Translations under genes and position numbers: made by a program
Notes under the pieces: generated by a model
Databases searched by the model: none
What the model saw: the letters and a program-made list of their open reading frames with translations, nothing else
What the model was told of the DNA's origin: nothing
Shown: positions 44,612 to 55,148 of the stretch, piece by piece
How the letters are laid out: the number at the start of each line of letters is the position of its first letter
How positions within the stretch are numbered: the first letter of the stretch is position 1
Source: Bacteroidales bacterium
GTDB taxonomy: Bacteria > Bacteroidota > Bacteroidia > Bacteroidales > TTA-H9
Assembly (NCBI GenBank): GCA_030656615.1
Contig: JAUSOY010000084.1
Location: 1-64,000 of the forward strand
DNA: 64,000 nt
Direction: 5' to 3'

Positions 44612-46390
44612 ATGCTAATACGACCGGAAGATATAAATAACACCTCACCGTTATTGAAACGCCTTAATAGTCAGTGGCTTGCAAAATCAATTATGTGGCT
44701 TTTAGGCATTAATCGGCTCAACCGTGCGTATTCTACTCTCATGAATTCGGATGGGCAAAGCCTTGATGAATTACTTCAAATTTTGGATCTACAATATGAG
44801 GTTACCGAATCAGACTTAAAACGTATTCCGCTGAAAGGCGCATTTCTAACTGTTTCTAACCATCCATTTGGTGGTGCTGACGGAATCATATTAGCGCACT
44901 TAATTAGTGGTGTTCGTCCTGATTTTAAAATACTTGCAAACTTTCTTCTTTCGCGAATTGCCCCCCTTGCGAAATATTTTATACCACTGAACCCATTTGA
45001 AGAGTATAAAAACAGCGGAATGAATCTTACCGGACTCCGGGGAGCATTTACACATCTGCATGATGGTGGCCCTATAGGTCTCTTTCCTGCCGGAGAAGTA
45101 TCAAGCATTAAAACCAGATCTTTTCGAATACAAGACAAGGCATGGCAGGATACGATAATCCGCTTTGTTAAAAAAACAGCTGTTCCCGTACTACCAATTT
45201 ACTTTGATGGATTCAATTCCAAACGCTTTTACTTTTTCGGACTGATACATCCACGCCTTAGAACCATTTTGATTCCGAGAGAGCTGTTCACAAAAAGTGG
45301 CCGTAAAATAAAGATCAGAATAGGAAATCCAATTCCTCCGTCTACAATTTCTGAAATGGAATCCATTAAAGATATCCGGTTATTTCTTCGTAATGCAACC
45401 TATAACCTTCGTTTGATTTACAAAGAGAAAGAAATATTTGCCCCACTTCCTCCTCATTTTGAGGAAGAGATTATTCCGCCCATATCCGAAATAATTTTAA
45501 AAAAGGAAGTAGAGTCATTAAATGAACATTTACTGTTCTCTGTAAAGGATTATGATGTGTTTTGCACCCAGAAAATCAATATTCCGAATATAATGGCCGA
45601 AATTGGCCGTTTGCGCGAAACCACCTATCGCGATGTAGGAGAAGGTACCAGTAAAAAAACTGATTTGGATCGCTTTGATGAATATTTTCATCAGTTATTT
45701 ATCTGGGACAACATCAATTATAAAATTGTTGGGGCGTATCGAATAGGACTGGGCCGAGAAATAATTGCCCAGCACGGACTGGAAGGCTTTTATATTAACA
45801 GCCTTTTTTATATTGATAAATCGATGGAGCCCATAATGACAAACGCATTGGAATTGGGGCGCTCATTTATTGTAAAAGAGTACCAGCGTAAAGCAATGCC
45901 ATTATTTATGCTCTGGAAAGGTCTGTTTGCTTTATTACTAAAACATGATTACCGATATCTGATAGGCCCGGTAAGCATCAGTGGTAAATTTTCGAACGTT
46001 TCTAAAGCTCTGGTCTCTGAATTTCTCAAGGCATTCTACTTCAATCAAGAAGTAGCCCCTTTGATAAAAAACCGGGTTAAAACCCAAATAAAACTTGATA
46101 AGGAAATAGATAAGGAATCTTTTCTGAAAGCCACTAATGGCGATTTTGCGAAACTCGATAAGTATATTCAAAGCATAGACCCATCATATACTACCCCCGT
46201 TTTAGTAAAGCAATACGTGAGTATGCTTAATACCCGGGCTATTGGCTTTAATGTAGATCCCGAATTTAACAATTGTCTGGATGCGCTTATGATGATAAAC
46301 ATCACAGAAGCCCCAAAACAGTTTGTTGAGTCTCTTTCAAAAGACATGAAGGATACCAAATTAGACAAATTATTAGAAGAATTACAGTAA
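44612..46390 (+). CDS. Bifunctional O-/N-acyltransferase (OlsF-like) for amino-acid lipids
   Basis: This 592-aa fusion (from ATG 44612; an in-frame TTG lies 9 bp upstream) starts with a lysophospholipid acyltransferase domain: TVSNHPFGGADG (about 88) and FPAGEVSSIKTRS (about 155). It ends in a GNAT-like N-acyltransferase (about 325-490: IMAEIGRLRETTYRDVGEG, YKIVGAYRIGLG) as in OlsB/GlsB. Such OlsF-type enzymes make ornithine, glycine or related aminolipids: the GNAT domain N-acylates the amino acid and the other domain O-acylates the hydroxy-fatty acid. Which amino acid is used cannot be told. ileS follows after 11 bp. Confidence 0.85.
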   Translation: MLIRPEDINNTSPLLKRLNSQWLAKSIMWLLGINRLNRAYSTLMNSDGQSLDELLQILDLQYEVTESDLKRIPLKGAFLTVSNHPFGGADGIILAHLISGVRPDFKILANFLLSRIAPLAKYFIPLNPFEEYKNSGMNLTGLRGAFTHLHDGGPIGLFPAGEVSSIKTRSFRIQDKAWQDTIIRFVKKTAVPVLPIYFDGFNSKRFYFFGLIHPRLRTILIPRELFTKSGRKIKIRIGNPIPPSTISEMESIKDIRLFLRNATYNLRLIYKEKEIFAPLPPHFEEEIIPPISEIILKKEVESLNEHLLFSVKDYDVFCTQKINIPNIMAEIGRLRETTYRDVGEGTSKKTDLDRFDEYFHQLFIWDNINYKIVGAYRIGLGREIIAQHGLEGFYINSLFYIDKSMEPIMTNALELGRSFIVKEYQRKAMPLFMLWKGLFALLLKHDYRYLIGPVSISGKFSNVSKALVSEFLKAFYFNQEVAPLIKNRVKTQIKLDKEIDKESFLKATNGDFAKLDKYIQSIDPSYTTPVLVKQYVSMLNTRAIGFNVDPEFNNCLDALMMINITEAPKQFVESLSKDMKDTKLDKLLEELQ

Positions 46391-46401
46391 ATTACACTCT
46401 T

Positions 46402-49400
46402 ATGGGAAAGAAATACCGGGAGTACAGGTCGCTCGACCTAACACTATCGGCAAAAGAAACCAATGACTTTTGGGTTTCTGAAAACATTTTTGAGAAAAGC
46501 CTTGAGCAAAGAATAAACCATAAACCCTTCGTTTTTTACGAGGGCCCACCATCAGCCAATGGAACACCCGGAATTCATCATGTAATGGCCCGGGCTATTA
46601 AAGATATTTTCTGCCGTTACAAAACACTCAAAGGCTACTATGTTTCGCGAAAAGCTGGTTGGGATACCCATGGCCTTCCTGTAGAAATTGGCGTTGAAAA
46701 AAAACTTGGTATCACGAAAGAAGACATTGGAAGTAAAATTTCAGTTGAAGATTATAATCTGGAGTGCCGCACAGAGGTTATGAAATACAAGGATCTCTGG
46801 GATGAGCTAACCATTCAAATGGGTTATTGGGTAGATCTTAGCGATCCGTATATAACATTCGATAATAGATATATAGAATCCGTTTGGAATTTATTGTCAG
46901 TACTTTATGAAAAAGGCTTGATATACAAGGGCTATACGATTCAACCCTTTTCGCCTGCTGCCGGCACCGGACTTTCGACCCACGAATTGAACCAGCCTGG
47001 TTGTTACCGGATGGTCAAAGACAACTCCCTGGTGACCCAATTTAAGATTATACAAAATAAAAATTCTGAAAAACTTTTTGATAATCAGGAGATTCCAGTG
47101 TATTTTTTAGCCTGGACTACCACCCCCTGGACCCTTCCTTCTAACACAGGTCTCGCTGTTGGCCCAAAAATCTCGTACAGCCTTATCGAAACACTGAATC
47201 CGTATACAGGAACTCTTCAGAAAGTTGTTCTCGCCACTGAGCTTATCGGACGATATTTTGATGAAAAAAATCAGAATATTGATTTTGCTACTTGGGAAGT
47301 CGGTAAAAAAGAACTCCCATGGAAAAATCTGGCCACATTCAAAGGGAAAGAACTTCTCGAGATCCGTTATGAACAACTCCTCCCATATGCTCAACCTTCG
47401 GAAGGCGATCCTTTCCGCATAGTTTCCGGCGACTTCGTTACAACCGAAGACGGAACCGGCGTCGTTCATATAGCACCCAGTTTCGGCGCTGACGATTTTA
47501 AAATTGGCAAACAATATAATCTCGGTTCTCTCACTCTCGTGGATAGAACGGGGAAATTTACACCCGAAATGGGTGAATTCGCCGGAAGATTTGTTAAAAC
47601 AGACTTTGATCCTGAATTTGCAGGTGGAAAAGTTGAAAACGTAGATATATCAATTATTACAAAGCTAAAAAAGGAAAACCTAGCCTTTAAAAGCGAAAAA
47701 TACGAGCACTCCTACCCTCACTGTTGGCGTACCGATAAACCCATTCTCTATTACCCACTGGATTCATGGTTCATCAAAACAACAGCGTATAAAGACCGGC
47801 TGCTAGAGTTGAATAAAACGATACAGTGGAAACCGGAGTCAACCGGAACCGGACGATTTGGTAATTGGTTAGAAAATCTGGTCGACTGGAACCTCTCAAG
47901 GAGCCGGTACTGGGGAACACCACTTCCGATTTGGAGAACATCAGACGGCAGCGAGGAAATTTGTATTGGCTCCGTAGAACAATTGAGAGCGGAAGTATCA
48001 AAAGCTGTTTCTGCGGGAATAATGTCCTCAAATCCGTTAGAATCTTACACGAACGGTGATAATTCGGCAGATAATTATCAATCGTTTGACCTTCATAAAC
48101 CATTTGTTGATAAAATTATTTTGGTGTCCTCCACCGGACAACCCATGCAGCGCGAGGCAGACCTTATCGATGTTTGGTTTGATTCAGGAGCAATGCCCTA
48201 TGCTCAGTTCCACTATCCTTTTGAAAGAAAGAACGATCTGGATCAAATTTTCCCGGCCGATTTTATTGCAGAAGGCGTGGACCAAACCCGTGGATGGTTC
48301 TTTACGCTCCATGCTATTGCTACAATGGTTTTCGATTCTGTAGCGTTTAAAAACGTTGTTTCCAACGGTCTGGTCCTCGACAAATCGGGAAATAAAATGT
48401 CGAAGCGCTTGGGAAATGCCATCGATCCTTTCGAAACGATTGCTAAATACGGAGCCGACGCCACCCGTTGGTACATGATAACCAATGCGCAGCCCTGGGA
48501 TAACCTAAAATTTGATATCAATGGCATTGCCGAAGTGCAGCGTAAATTTTTTGGTACGCTTCATAATGTATATTCTTTCTTCGTGCTTTACGCCAATATT
48601 GATGGTTTTGACTTTTCGGAGGCTGAAATTCCACTAGAACAACGCCCCGAGCTCGATCGATGGATACTCTCAGAACTTCATTCACTAATAAAGAATACTG
48701 ACACGGCCTATAATGAATATGAACCCACAAAAGCCGGCCGGTTTATCGCCCATTTTGTGGATGAACATCTCAGCAATTGGTACGTCAGGCTTAGCCGTCG
48801 CCGTTTCTGGAAAGGCGACTATTCGCAGGATAAAATTTCAGCCTATCAAACATTGTATACCTGCTTAACAACCATTACTCAACTAGCCTCACCCATCGCT
48901 CCATTTTACACAGATACTCTGTTCAGGAGCCTAAATGAGGTGACATCAAAGTCCGATAGTACTTCTGTTCATTTAACCGATTTTCCGATTTTTTCTGAGG
49001 CGATCATTGATAGTGGGCTGGAAGAACGAATGGAACTTGCCCAAAAGATTTCAAGCATGGTTCTTTCGCTTCGTAAACGCTCAAATTTGCGCGTTCGTCA
49101 ACCTCTGAATAAAATACTAATACCAACCGACAATGAGCATTTAAAAAACCAGATTCTGAATGTTCAGCATATTATTATCTCAGAAGTAAATATTAAGGAA
49201 CTTGAATTTATTTCCGAAGAAAAAAGTAATCTGGTTAAAAGCATCAAGCCCGATTTTAAAAAACTTGGACCGCGATTCGGGAAGCAAATGAAAACATTGG
49301 CTGACCGGATTTTAGCTTTTACTCAGGACGAAATTCGTCAATTAGAAGAATATCAAGAGTATAGCTTCGATATGGGTGAGATTTCTGTTCGGATTTCTGC

Positions 49401-49764
49401 CGATGATTGCGAAATCATTACGGAGGATATTCCGGGTTGGGTTGTCAGCAATTCGGGCAATCTTACCGTGGCGCTGGATGTGCACCTGACCGAATCACTT
49501 ATCGAAGAAGGTCACTCAAGAGATTTAGTAAACAAAATTCAAAATCTCAGAAAAGACAGTGAATATGAAGTCACTGACAAAATATTAATCAAGATTTTAC
49601 ATCATACTTTTTTAGATTCTGCAATTATTAACAATTATGCTTATATTTGCTCAGAGACTTTAGCAGAAAAGCTTGACTTAGTGGATGATACAAATATTTC
49701 CGACTTTAATGAAATAGCGATCAATGATCAAATAACTACTAAAATCCTGATTACTAAAGCCTGA
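46402..49764 (+). CDS. ileS: Isoleucyl-tRNA synthetase with GXHH signature
   Basis: This 1120-aa class I synthetase charges and proofreads tRNA-Ile. The HXGH motif at residues 57-60 reads GIHH (NGTPGIHHVMAR), i.e. the GXHH swap known in some IleRS2-type enzymes. The second signature is canonical (GNKMSKRLGN). The editing domain lies between (WTTTPWTLPSN, VTTEDGTGVVHIAP). It carries a long C-terminal domain typical of type 2 IleRS. It belongs to the unit acyltransferase-ileS-dksA-like. Confidence 0.96.
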   Translation: MGKKYREYRSLDLTLSAKETNDFWVSENIFEKSLEQRINHKPFVFYEGPPSANGTPGIHHVMARAIKDIFCRYKTLKGYYVSRKAGWDTHGLPVEIGVEKKLGITKEDIGSKISVEDYNLECRTEVMKYKDLWDELTIQMGYWVDLSDPYITFDNRYIESVWNLLSVLYEKGLIYKGYTIQPFSPAAGTGLSTHELNQPGCYRMVKDNSLVTQFKIIQNKNSEKLFDNQEIPVYFLAWTTTPWTLPSNTGLAVGPKISYSLIETLNPYTGTLQKVVLATELIGRYFDEKNQNIDFATWEVGKKELPWKNLATFKGKELLEIRYEQLLPYAQPSEGDPFRIVSGDFVTTEDGTGVVHIAPSFGADDFKIGKQYNLGSLTLVDRTGKFTPEMGEFAGRFVKTDFDPEFAGGKVENVDISIITKLKKENLAFKSEKYEHSYPHCWRTDKPILYYPLDSWFIKTTAYKDRLLELNKTIQWKPESTGTGRFGNWLENLVDWNLSRSRYWGTPLPIWRTSDGSEEICIGSVEQLRAEVSKAVSAGIMSSNPLESYTNGDNSADNYQSFDLHKPFVDKIILVSSTGQPMQREADLIDVWFDSGAMPYAQFHYPFERKNDLDQIFPADFIAEGVDQTRGWFFTLHAIATMVFDSVAFKNVVSNGLVLDKSGNKMSKRLGNAIDPFETIAKYGADATRWYMITNAQPWDNLKFDINGIAEVQRKFFGTLHNVYSFFVLYANIDGFDFSEAEIPLEQRPELDRWILSELHSLIKNTDTAYNEYEPTKAGRFIAHFVDEHLSNWYVRLSRRRFWKGDYSQDKISAYQTLYTCLTTITQLASPIAPFYTDTLFRSLNEVTSKSDSTSVHLTDFPIFSEAIIDSGLEERMELAQKISSMVLSLRKRSNLRVRQPLNKILIPTDNEHLKNQILNVQHIIISEVNIKELEFISEEKSNLVKSIKPDFKKLGPRFGKQMKTLADRILAFTQDEIRQLEEYQEYSFDMGEISVRISADDCEIITEDIPGWVVSNSGNLTVALDVHLTESLIEEGHSRDLVNKIQNLRKDSEYEVTDKILIKILHHTFLDSAIINNYAYICSETLAEKLDLVDDTNISDFNEIAINDQITTKILITKA

Positions 49765-49781
49765 CCATTAATATAGATAGA

Positions 49782-49790
49782 AAGGAGGAG
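49782..49790 (+). promoter_or_regulatory. Strong Shine-Dalgarno before dksA-like gene
   Basis: AAGGAGGAG contains the full AGGAGG core (49783-49788) 4 nt before the ATG. Other starts in this window lack such a sequence. Confidence 0.8.
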
Positions 49791-49792
49791 CT

Positions 49793-50194
49793 ATGGCAGA
49801 CGCCGGTGCAAGAGAAAAATTAAGGTATTCGGATGAGGAATTAAAGGAATTCCGCGCTATTATTCTTGATAAGCTTGAAAAAGCTAAAAATGATTTAGTG
49901 CTCCTGACCGAAGCATATACAAACGCTGATGAGAATGGTACTAACGATACCTCCCCAACTTTCAAGGTGTTGGAAGAGGGTCATCAGGTTATGTCGAAAG
50001 AAGAAAATGGAAAGCTTGCTGCCCGCCAGCATAAATTCATTACTTCCCTCGAAAATGCGTTGATTCGTATCGAAAATAAGACTTATGGCATATGTAGGGA
50101 AACAGGAAAACTGATTCCTAAAGAACGGCTTCGTAGCGTTCCACATGCCACCTTAAGTATCGATGCAAAAATGAATCAAGCCCCTAAAAAGTAA
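49793..50194 (+). CDS. DksA/TraR-family protein
   Basis: This 133-aa protein has an N-terminal helical hairpin (EELKEFRAIILDKLEKAKND) and a C-terminal zinc-finger-like segment, GICRETGKLIPKERLR. The finger is degenerate: only one Cys is visible, where classical DksA has a C4 site. The NENGTNDTSPTF segment holds acidic residues near the hairpin tip. DksA proteins bind RNA polymerase and tune stringent-response transcription. It lies 28 bp after ileS and before a terminator, with a strong SD. Confidence 0.9.
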   Translation: MADAGAREKLRYSDEELKEFRAIILDKLEKAKNDLVLLTEAYTNADENGTNDTSPTFKVLEEGHQVMSKEENGKLAARQHKFITSLENALIRIENKTYGICRETGKLIPKERLRSVPHATLSIDAKMNQAPKK

Positions 50195-50216
50195 AAAATT
50201 CCATGAAAAACTTTTT

Positions 50217-50250
50217 GCCTAATCATTGGAGACCATGATTAGGCTTTTTT
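50217..50250 (+). terminator. Terminator after ileS/dksA-like
   Basis: GCCTAATCAT pairs with ATGATTAGGC around TGGAGACC, followed by seven T. Transcription into lspA would need read-through or a new promoter. Confidence 0.85.
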
Positions 50251-50257
50251 TATACTT

Positions 50258-50875
50258 ATGACACGAAATAAATCAATAATATTAGCCAGTACCATAGTAC
50301 TAACTATTTTAATACTCGATCAAATCATAAAAATCTGGGTGAAAACGAGTATGTTTATCGGACAGGATACACGTGTATTTGGTGATTGGTTTATGCTGCA
50401 TTTTACCGAAAACGAGGGAATGGCTTTCGGTATGAAGTTCGGTGGAAAAACAGGAAAATTTTTACTTACAAGTTTCCGCTTATTAGCCGTTGGGGCATTG
50501 GGCTGGTACATTCATAAAAATGCTACTAAAAATCCGCCAGTCATTTTTGTTGTTTGCCTTAGTTTGATTCTTGCAGGCGCTGCCGGAAATACCGTTGACA
50601 GCCTGTTCTATGGTCTAATCTTCTCTGACAGCACACCCTGGATGCTTGCCACTTCTTTTCCTGAAGGTGGTGGCTATGCCCCATTATTTTTCGGAAAAGT
50701 AGTAGATATGTTTTATGCACCCATTATTCATACAACACTTCCATCCTGGATTCCTTTCAAAGGAGGCGATGAATTTATCTTCTTCCGGCCGGTTTTTAAC
50801 CTTGCCGATTCAGCAATTTCGGTGGGAGTTGTAATAATGCTGTTATTTTATCGCAAATTCTGGAAAGACTTATAA
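50258..50875 (+). CDS. lspA: Lipoprotein signal peptidase
   Basis: This aspartyl signal peptidase II of 205 aa removes signal peptides from diacylated lipoproteins at the inner membrane. It has four transmembrane helices. Conserved blocks are ILDQIIKIWVKTSM, FTENEGMAFGM, GAAGNTVDSL and the two catalytic Asp regions VVDMFY and FNLADSAISVG. It contains a longer loop (about 110-160) than E. coli LspA, as is usual in this phylum. Confidence 0.95.
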   Translation: MTRNKSIILASTIVLTILILDQIIKIWVKTSMFIGQDTRVFGDWFMLHFTENEGMAFGMKFGGKTGKFLLTSFRLLAVGALGWYIHKNATKNPPVIFVVCLSLILAGAAGNTVDSLFYGLIFSDSTPWMLATSFPEGGGYAPLFFGKVVDMFYAPIIHTTLPSWIPFKGGDEFIFFRPVFNLADSAISVGVVIMLLFYRKFWKDL

Positions 50876-50944
50876 ACAAAGCTTCCTGGCTATTGTTATT
50901 TTCTGGATTATACATCCTTTAGATACCGTGCAAAAAAAAATACA

Positions 50945-50952
50945 TAAATTTG
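50945..50952 (+). promoter_or_regulatory. atpD: -7 promoter element for atpDC
   Basis: TAAATTTG fits TAnnTTTG, 30 bp before the atpD start. Confidence 0.4.
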
Positions 50953-50964
50953 CCACCGGCTTAA

Positions 50965-52491
<1,527 letters not shown>

Positions 52492-52498
52492 TTAAGGC

Positions 52499-52738
52499 AT
52501 GGAAGTCGAAATTATCACACCAGAAACCACGGTATTTAGCAGTAAAGATATCGTTTTAGTCCAACTACCGGGTACCGATGGTTCCTTCGAAATTCTCCAA
52601 AACCATGCTCCAATAATCGCTTCTCTTAAAAAGGGTAAGATAAAAATAATCGATCAAGCTAAAACCACTCAATTTATCGAAATTAATGGTGGTGTGGTTG
52701 AGGTTCTGGCTAATAAGGTGCTGATTCTGGCCGAATAA
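52499..52738 (+). CDS. atpC: F1-ATP synthase epsilon subunit, short form
   Basis: At 79 aa it covers only the N-terminal beta-sandwich of epsilon (VEIITPETTVFSSKDI, GTDGSFEILQNHAP, VVEVLANKVLIL). The C-terminal helical hairpin that inhibits ATPase in E. coli is absent, as in other Bacteroidota. It lies 7 bp after atpD. Confidence 0.93.
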   Translation: MEVEIITPETTVFSSKDIVLVQLPGTDGSFEILQNHAPIIASLKKGKIKIIDQAKTTQFIEINGGVVEVLANKVLILAE

Positions 52739-52767
52739 AGTCTCAGCCCAAAACAAACGAACATACT

Positions 52768-53604
52768 ATGGGCAATACTTCTGAAATAATAAATATTGAG
52801 ATTCAACTTTTTCTCGAAGCTATTTTTCAAAAGTATGGTCACGATTTTCGGGCTTATTCTTCAGCCCACACCCGCCGTCGATTGCTTCACCGAATGAAGT
52901 CTGAAGGTTATGAAAGCCTTTCACAGATGCAGCATCAGTTACTGTATACAGAAGATCTTATTCAACCCATTCTTTCCGATTTTTCGATCAACGTAACCGA
53001 GATGTTTCGTGACCCGGGCTTTTATAAGGCCTTGCGTTCAGAGGTTTTTCCCTTACTAAAAACATATCCATTTATAAAAATATGGCATGCCGGATGCTCA
53101 ACCGGGGAAGAAGTATATTCCATGGCCATTTTACTGGAAGAAGAAGGACTTTATGACCGCAGCGTGATTTATGCTACGGATTTCAATCAGGCTGCGATAA
53201 GCAAGGCCCGGGAAGGAATATATCCCATTAGCCGTGTTAAAAATTATGCCCATGGTTATATCCTTTCAGGTGGCCTGAACACTTTTTCTGATTTTTACGA
53301 AGCTGGCTATGATTCAATAATACTTAAAAAGAGCCTGAGACGAAATATGGTATTTTCCGACCACAATTTGGTGACGGATAATGTTTTTGCTGAGGTAAAT
53401 CTGATCCTTTGCCGGAATGTACTTATTTATTTTACACGAAGTCTTCAGGAAAGAGTCGTTAAATTATTTTTCGATAGTTTACCACGAAACGGAATATTAT
53501 GTCTTGGAAACCGCGAAAATTTACAATTCTCAAAACTCAGTTCTCATTTTAATATTGAAAATAAAGACGAAAAAATTTATCGGAAAATTTCTGAAATAGC
53601 ATGA
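52768..53604 (+). CDS. cheR: CheR-type protein-glutamate methyltransferase
   Basis: This 278-aa SAM-dependent methyltransferase has an N-terminal helical CheR domain (YSSAHTRRRLLHRMKSEG), then the catalytic part INVTEMFRDPGFY, HAGCSTGEEVYSMAIL and NLILCRNVLIYF. It would methylate glutamates of signalling proteins. No chemoreceptor, cheA or flagellar gene is in the window. It overlaps cheB by 4 bp (ATGA). Confidence 0.9.
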   Translation: MGNTSEIINIEIQLFLEAIFQKYGHDFRAYSSAHTRRRLLHRMKSEGYESLSQMQHQLLYTEDLIQPILSDFSINVTEMFRDPGFYKALRSEVFPLLKTYPFIKIWHAGCSTGEEVYSMAILLEEEGLYDRSVIYATDFNQAAISKAREGIYPISRVKNYAHGYILSGGLNTFSDFYEAGYDSIILKKSLRRNMVFSDHNLVTDNVFAEVNLILCRNVLIYFTRSLQERVVKLFFDSLPRNGILCLGNRENLQFSKLSSHFNIENKDEKIYRKISEIA

Positions 53605-54176
53605 GGCCAGAATTATCATACCAAGCCGTTGTTATTGGCGCTTCTGCCGGAGGTTTGGACGCTTTATCCTTGATTCTTTCCAAATTGCCAGTAACCTTTA
53701 ATAAACCCATTATTATTGTTCAGCACATTAGTTCCAGCTCTGATGGTTATATGACACAACACCTTAATAATCTTTGCCATATTACGGTTAAAGAAGCAGA
53801 AGACAAAGAAAACATATTACCAGGAACCGCTTACATTGCTCCGGCCAATTATCACATCCTTATCGACGACAATTACCAATTATGTCTTTCAGTTGATGAA
53901 AAAGTCAATCATAGTCGCCCTTCCATTGATGTTTTATTTGAATCAGCAGCATACGTATATAAGGAATTACTTTGCGCTGTTGTTCTGACAGGAGCAAGTG
54001 CTGATGGCGCAAATGGATGCCAAAAAATTGAGGATTACGGAGGAATGGTTTTGGTTCAGGATCCAAAAACAGCCAGCTCACGAGCAATGCCCGAAGCAGC
54101 TATCAAACGAACAAAAAATGCAAAAGTTTTGACGCTGGAAGAAATTGCCCATTTCCTTATAAAAAATGCCAGATAA
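53601..54176 (+). CDS. cheB: CheB-type methylesterase, stand-alone catalytic domain
   Basis: This 191-aa product is only the esterase domain; the receiver domain of classical CheB is missing. The catalytic triad is visible: Ser in IGASAGGLDAL, His in IVQHISSSS and Asp in GASADGANG. It should reverse the CheR reaction. Being unregulated by phosphorylation, it probably responds through a partner kinase encoded elsewhere. A terminator follows. Confidence 0.9.
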   Translation: MRPELSYQAVVIGASAGGLDALSLILSKLPVTFNKPIIIVQHISSSSDGYMTQHLNNLCHITVKEAEDKENILPGTAYIAPANYHILIDDNYQLCLSVDEKVNHSRPSIDVLFESAAYVYKELLCAVVLTGASADGANGCQKIEDYGGMVLVQDPKTASSRAMPEAAIKRTKNAKVLTLEEIAHFLIKNAR

Positions 54177-54225
54177 GCGCATAACACATCTCTAAAAAAA
54201 TAATATGTTTTATCCGGGAAAATAA

Positions 54226-54251
54226 AAAAACCCGCTAATTGCGGGTTTTTA
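54226..54251. terminator. Bidirectional terminator between cheB and tRNA-Phe
   Basis: AAACCCGC pairs with GCGGGTTT around TAATT, with A and T runs outside. It serves cheB (plus) and tRNA-Phe (minus). Confidence 0.8.
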
Positions 54252-54260
54252 ATCTAAGGG

Positions 54261-54333
<73 letters not shown>

Positions 54334-54396
54334 ATCGATTGAGGGCGCAAATATAAGACTTTTTTTGTAATCAAAACAAGCAAGCCCAAAATGATT

Positions 54397-54404
54397 TAAT
54401 TTTG
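54397..54404 (+). promoter_or_regulatory. coaX: -7 promoter element for coaX
   Basis: TAATTTTG fits TAnnTTTG, 12 bp before the ATG at 54417. It overlaps the upstream in-frame TTG (54402), which makes that TTG an unlikely start. Confidence 0.4.
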
Positions 54405-54416
54405 TCAAAAAAGCCC

Positions 54417-55148
54417 ATGCACCGTCTGTGTATTGATATCGGTAACAGCTTTATTAAAGCTGTAGAATTTCATGACAATATCATGAGAAATCTTTTTATT
54501 TTCTCCTCTGAAGAAACGGAAAAGTGCATTAATACAATTATAAATAAGGATATACGTCCTCAAACAATTATTATATCCACCGTTGCAACAACATCCAATG
54601 CTGTTTTTAAGTCAGCTTTTCCCCAGTCACGTCTTATCGATTTTTCGCATAAAACACCTTTACCCATTCAATTAGAATATCAAACGCCCACGACACTCGG
54701 CCTGGACAGAATCGCATCGGCCGTCGCGGGCCAAAATCGTTTTCCTCAAAAACCAGTTCTGGTAATTGGTCTGGGAACCTGCATTATATACGATTTAGTC
54801 GTTAACAATACATACCTCGGCGGCAGTATCTCTCCAGGATTAAATATGCGATTTAAAGCTTTACACGAATTCACATTCCGCTTACCTTTAATAAAAGGAG
54901 ACGCATTTTTTTCACTGCCTGGAAAATCAACACAAGATTCCATTAAAAGTGGCGTTATGTTTGGTATCTCGTCTGAAATCGATGGATTTATAGACGCTTA
55001 CAAACAAAATTATCCTGAACTTCAGGTGATATTATCAGGTGGTGACCTGAATTATTTTGATAACACACTAAAAAATAGCATTTTTGCAAGCCCAAATATT
55101 GTTATTGAGGGCCTTAACATAATAGCCACGTTTAATGAACTTCTATAA
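54417..55148 (+). CDS. coaX: Type III pantothenate kinase
   Basis: CoaX phosphorylates pantothenate, the first step of CoA synthesis. It has the ASKHA fold: CIDIGNSFIKAVEF near the N-terminus, GLDRIASAVAG (about 102) with the catalytic Asp, VIGLGTCIIYD, and LGGSISPGLNMRF. I use ATG 54417 (243 aa). It overlaps the next gene by 14 bp and heads an envelope-biogenesis series. Confidence 0.92.
   Translation: MHRLCIDIGNSFIKAVEFHDNIMRNLFIFSSEETEKCINTIINKDIRPQTIIISTVATTSNAVFKSAFPQSRLIDFSHKTPLPIQLEYQTPTTLGLDRIASAVAGQNRFPQKPVLVIGLGTCIIYDLVVNNTYLGGSISPGLNMRFKALHEFTFRLPLIKGDAFFSLPGKSTQDSIKSGVMFGISSEIDGFIDAYKQNYPELQVILSGGDLNYFDNTLKNSIFASPNIVIEGLNIIATFNELL

Noticed and set aside
50366-50377. ATACACGTGTAT palindrome in lspA
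   Set aside because: It shares only the CACGTG core with parS and lacks the flanking GTTT/AAAC, so I do not call it a parS site.
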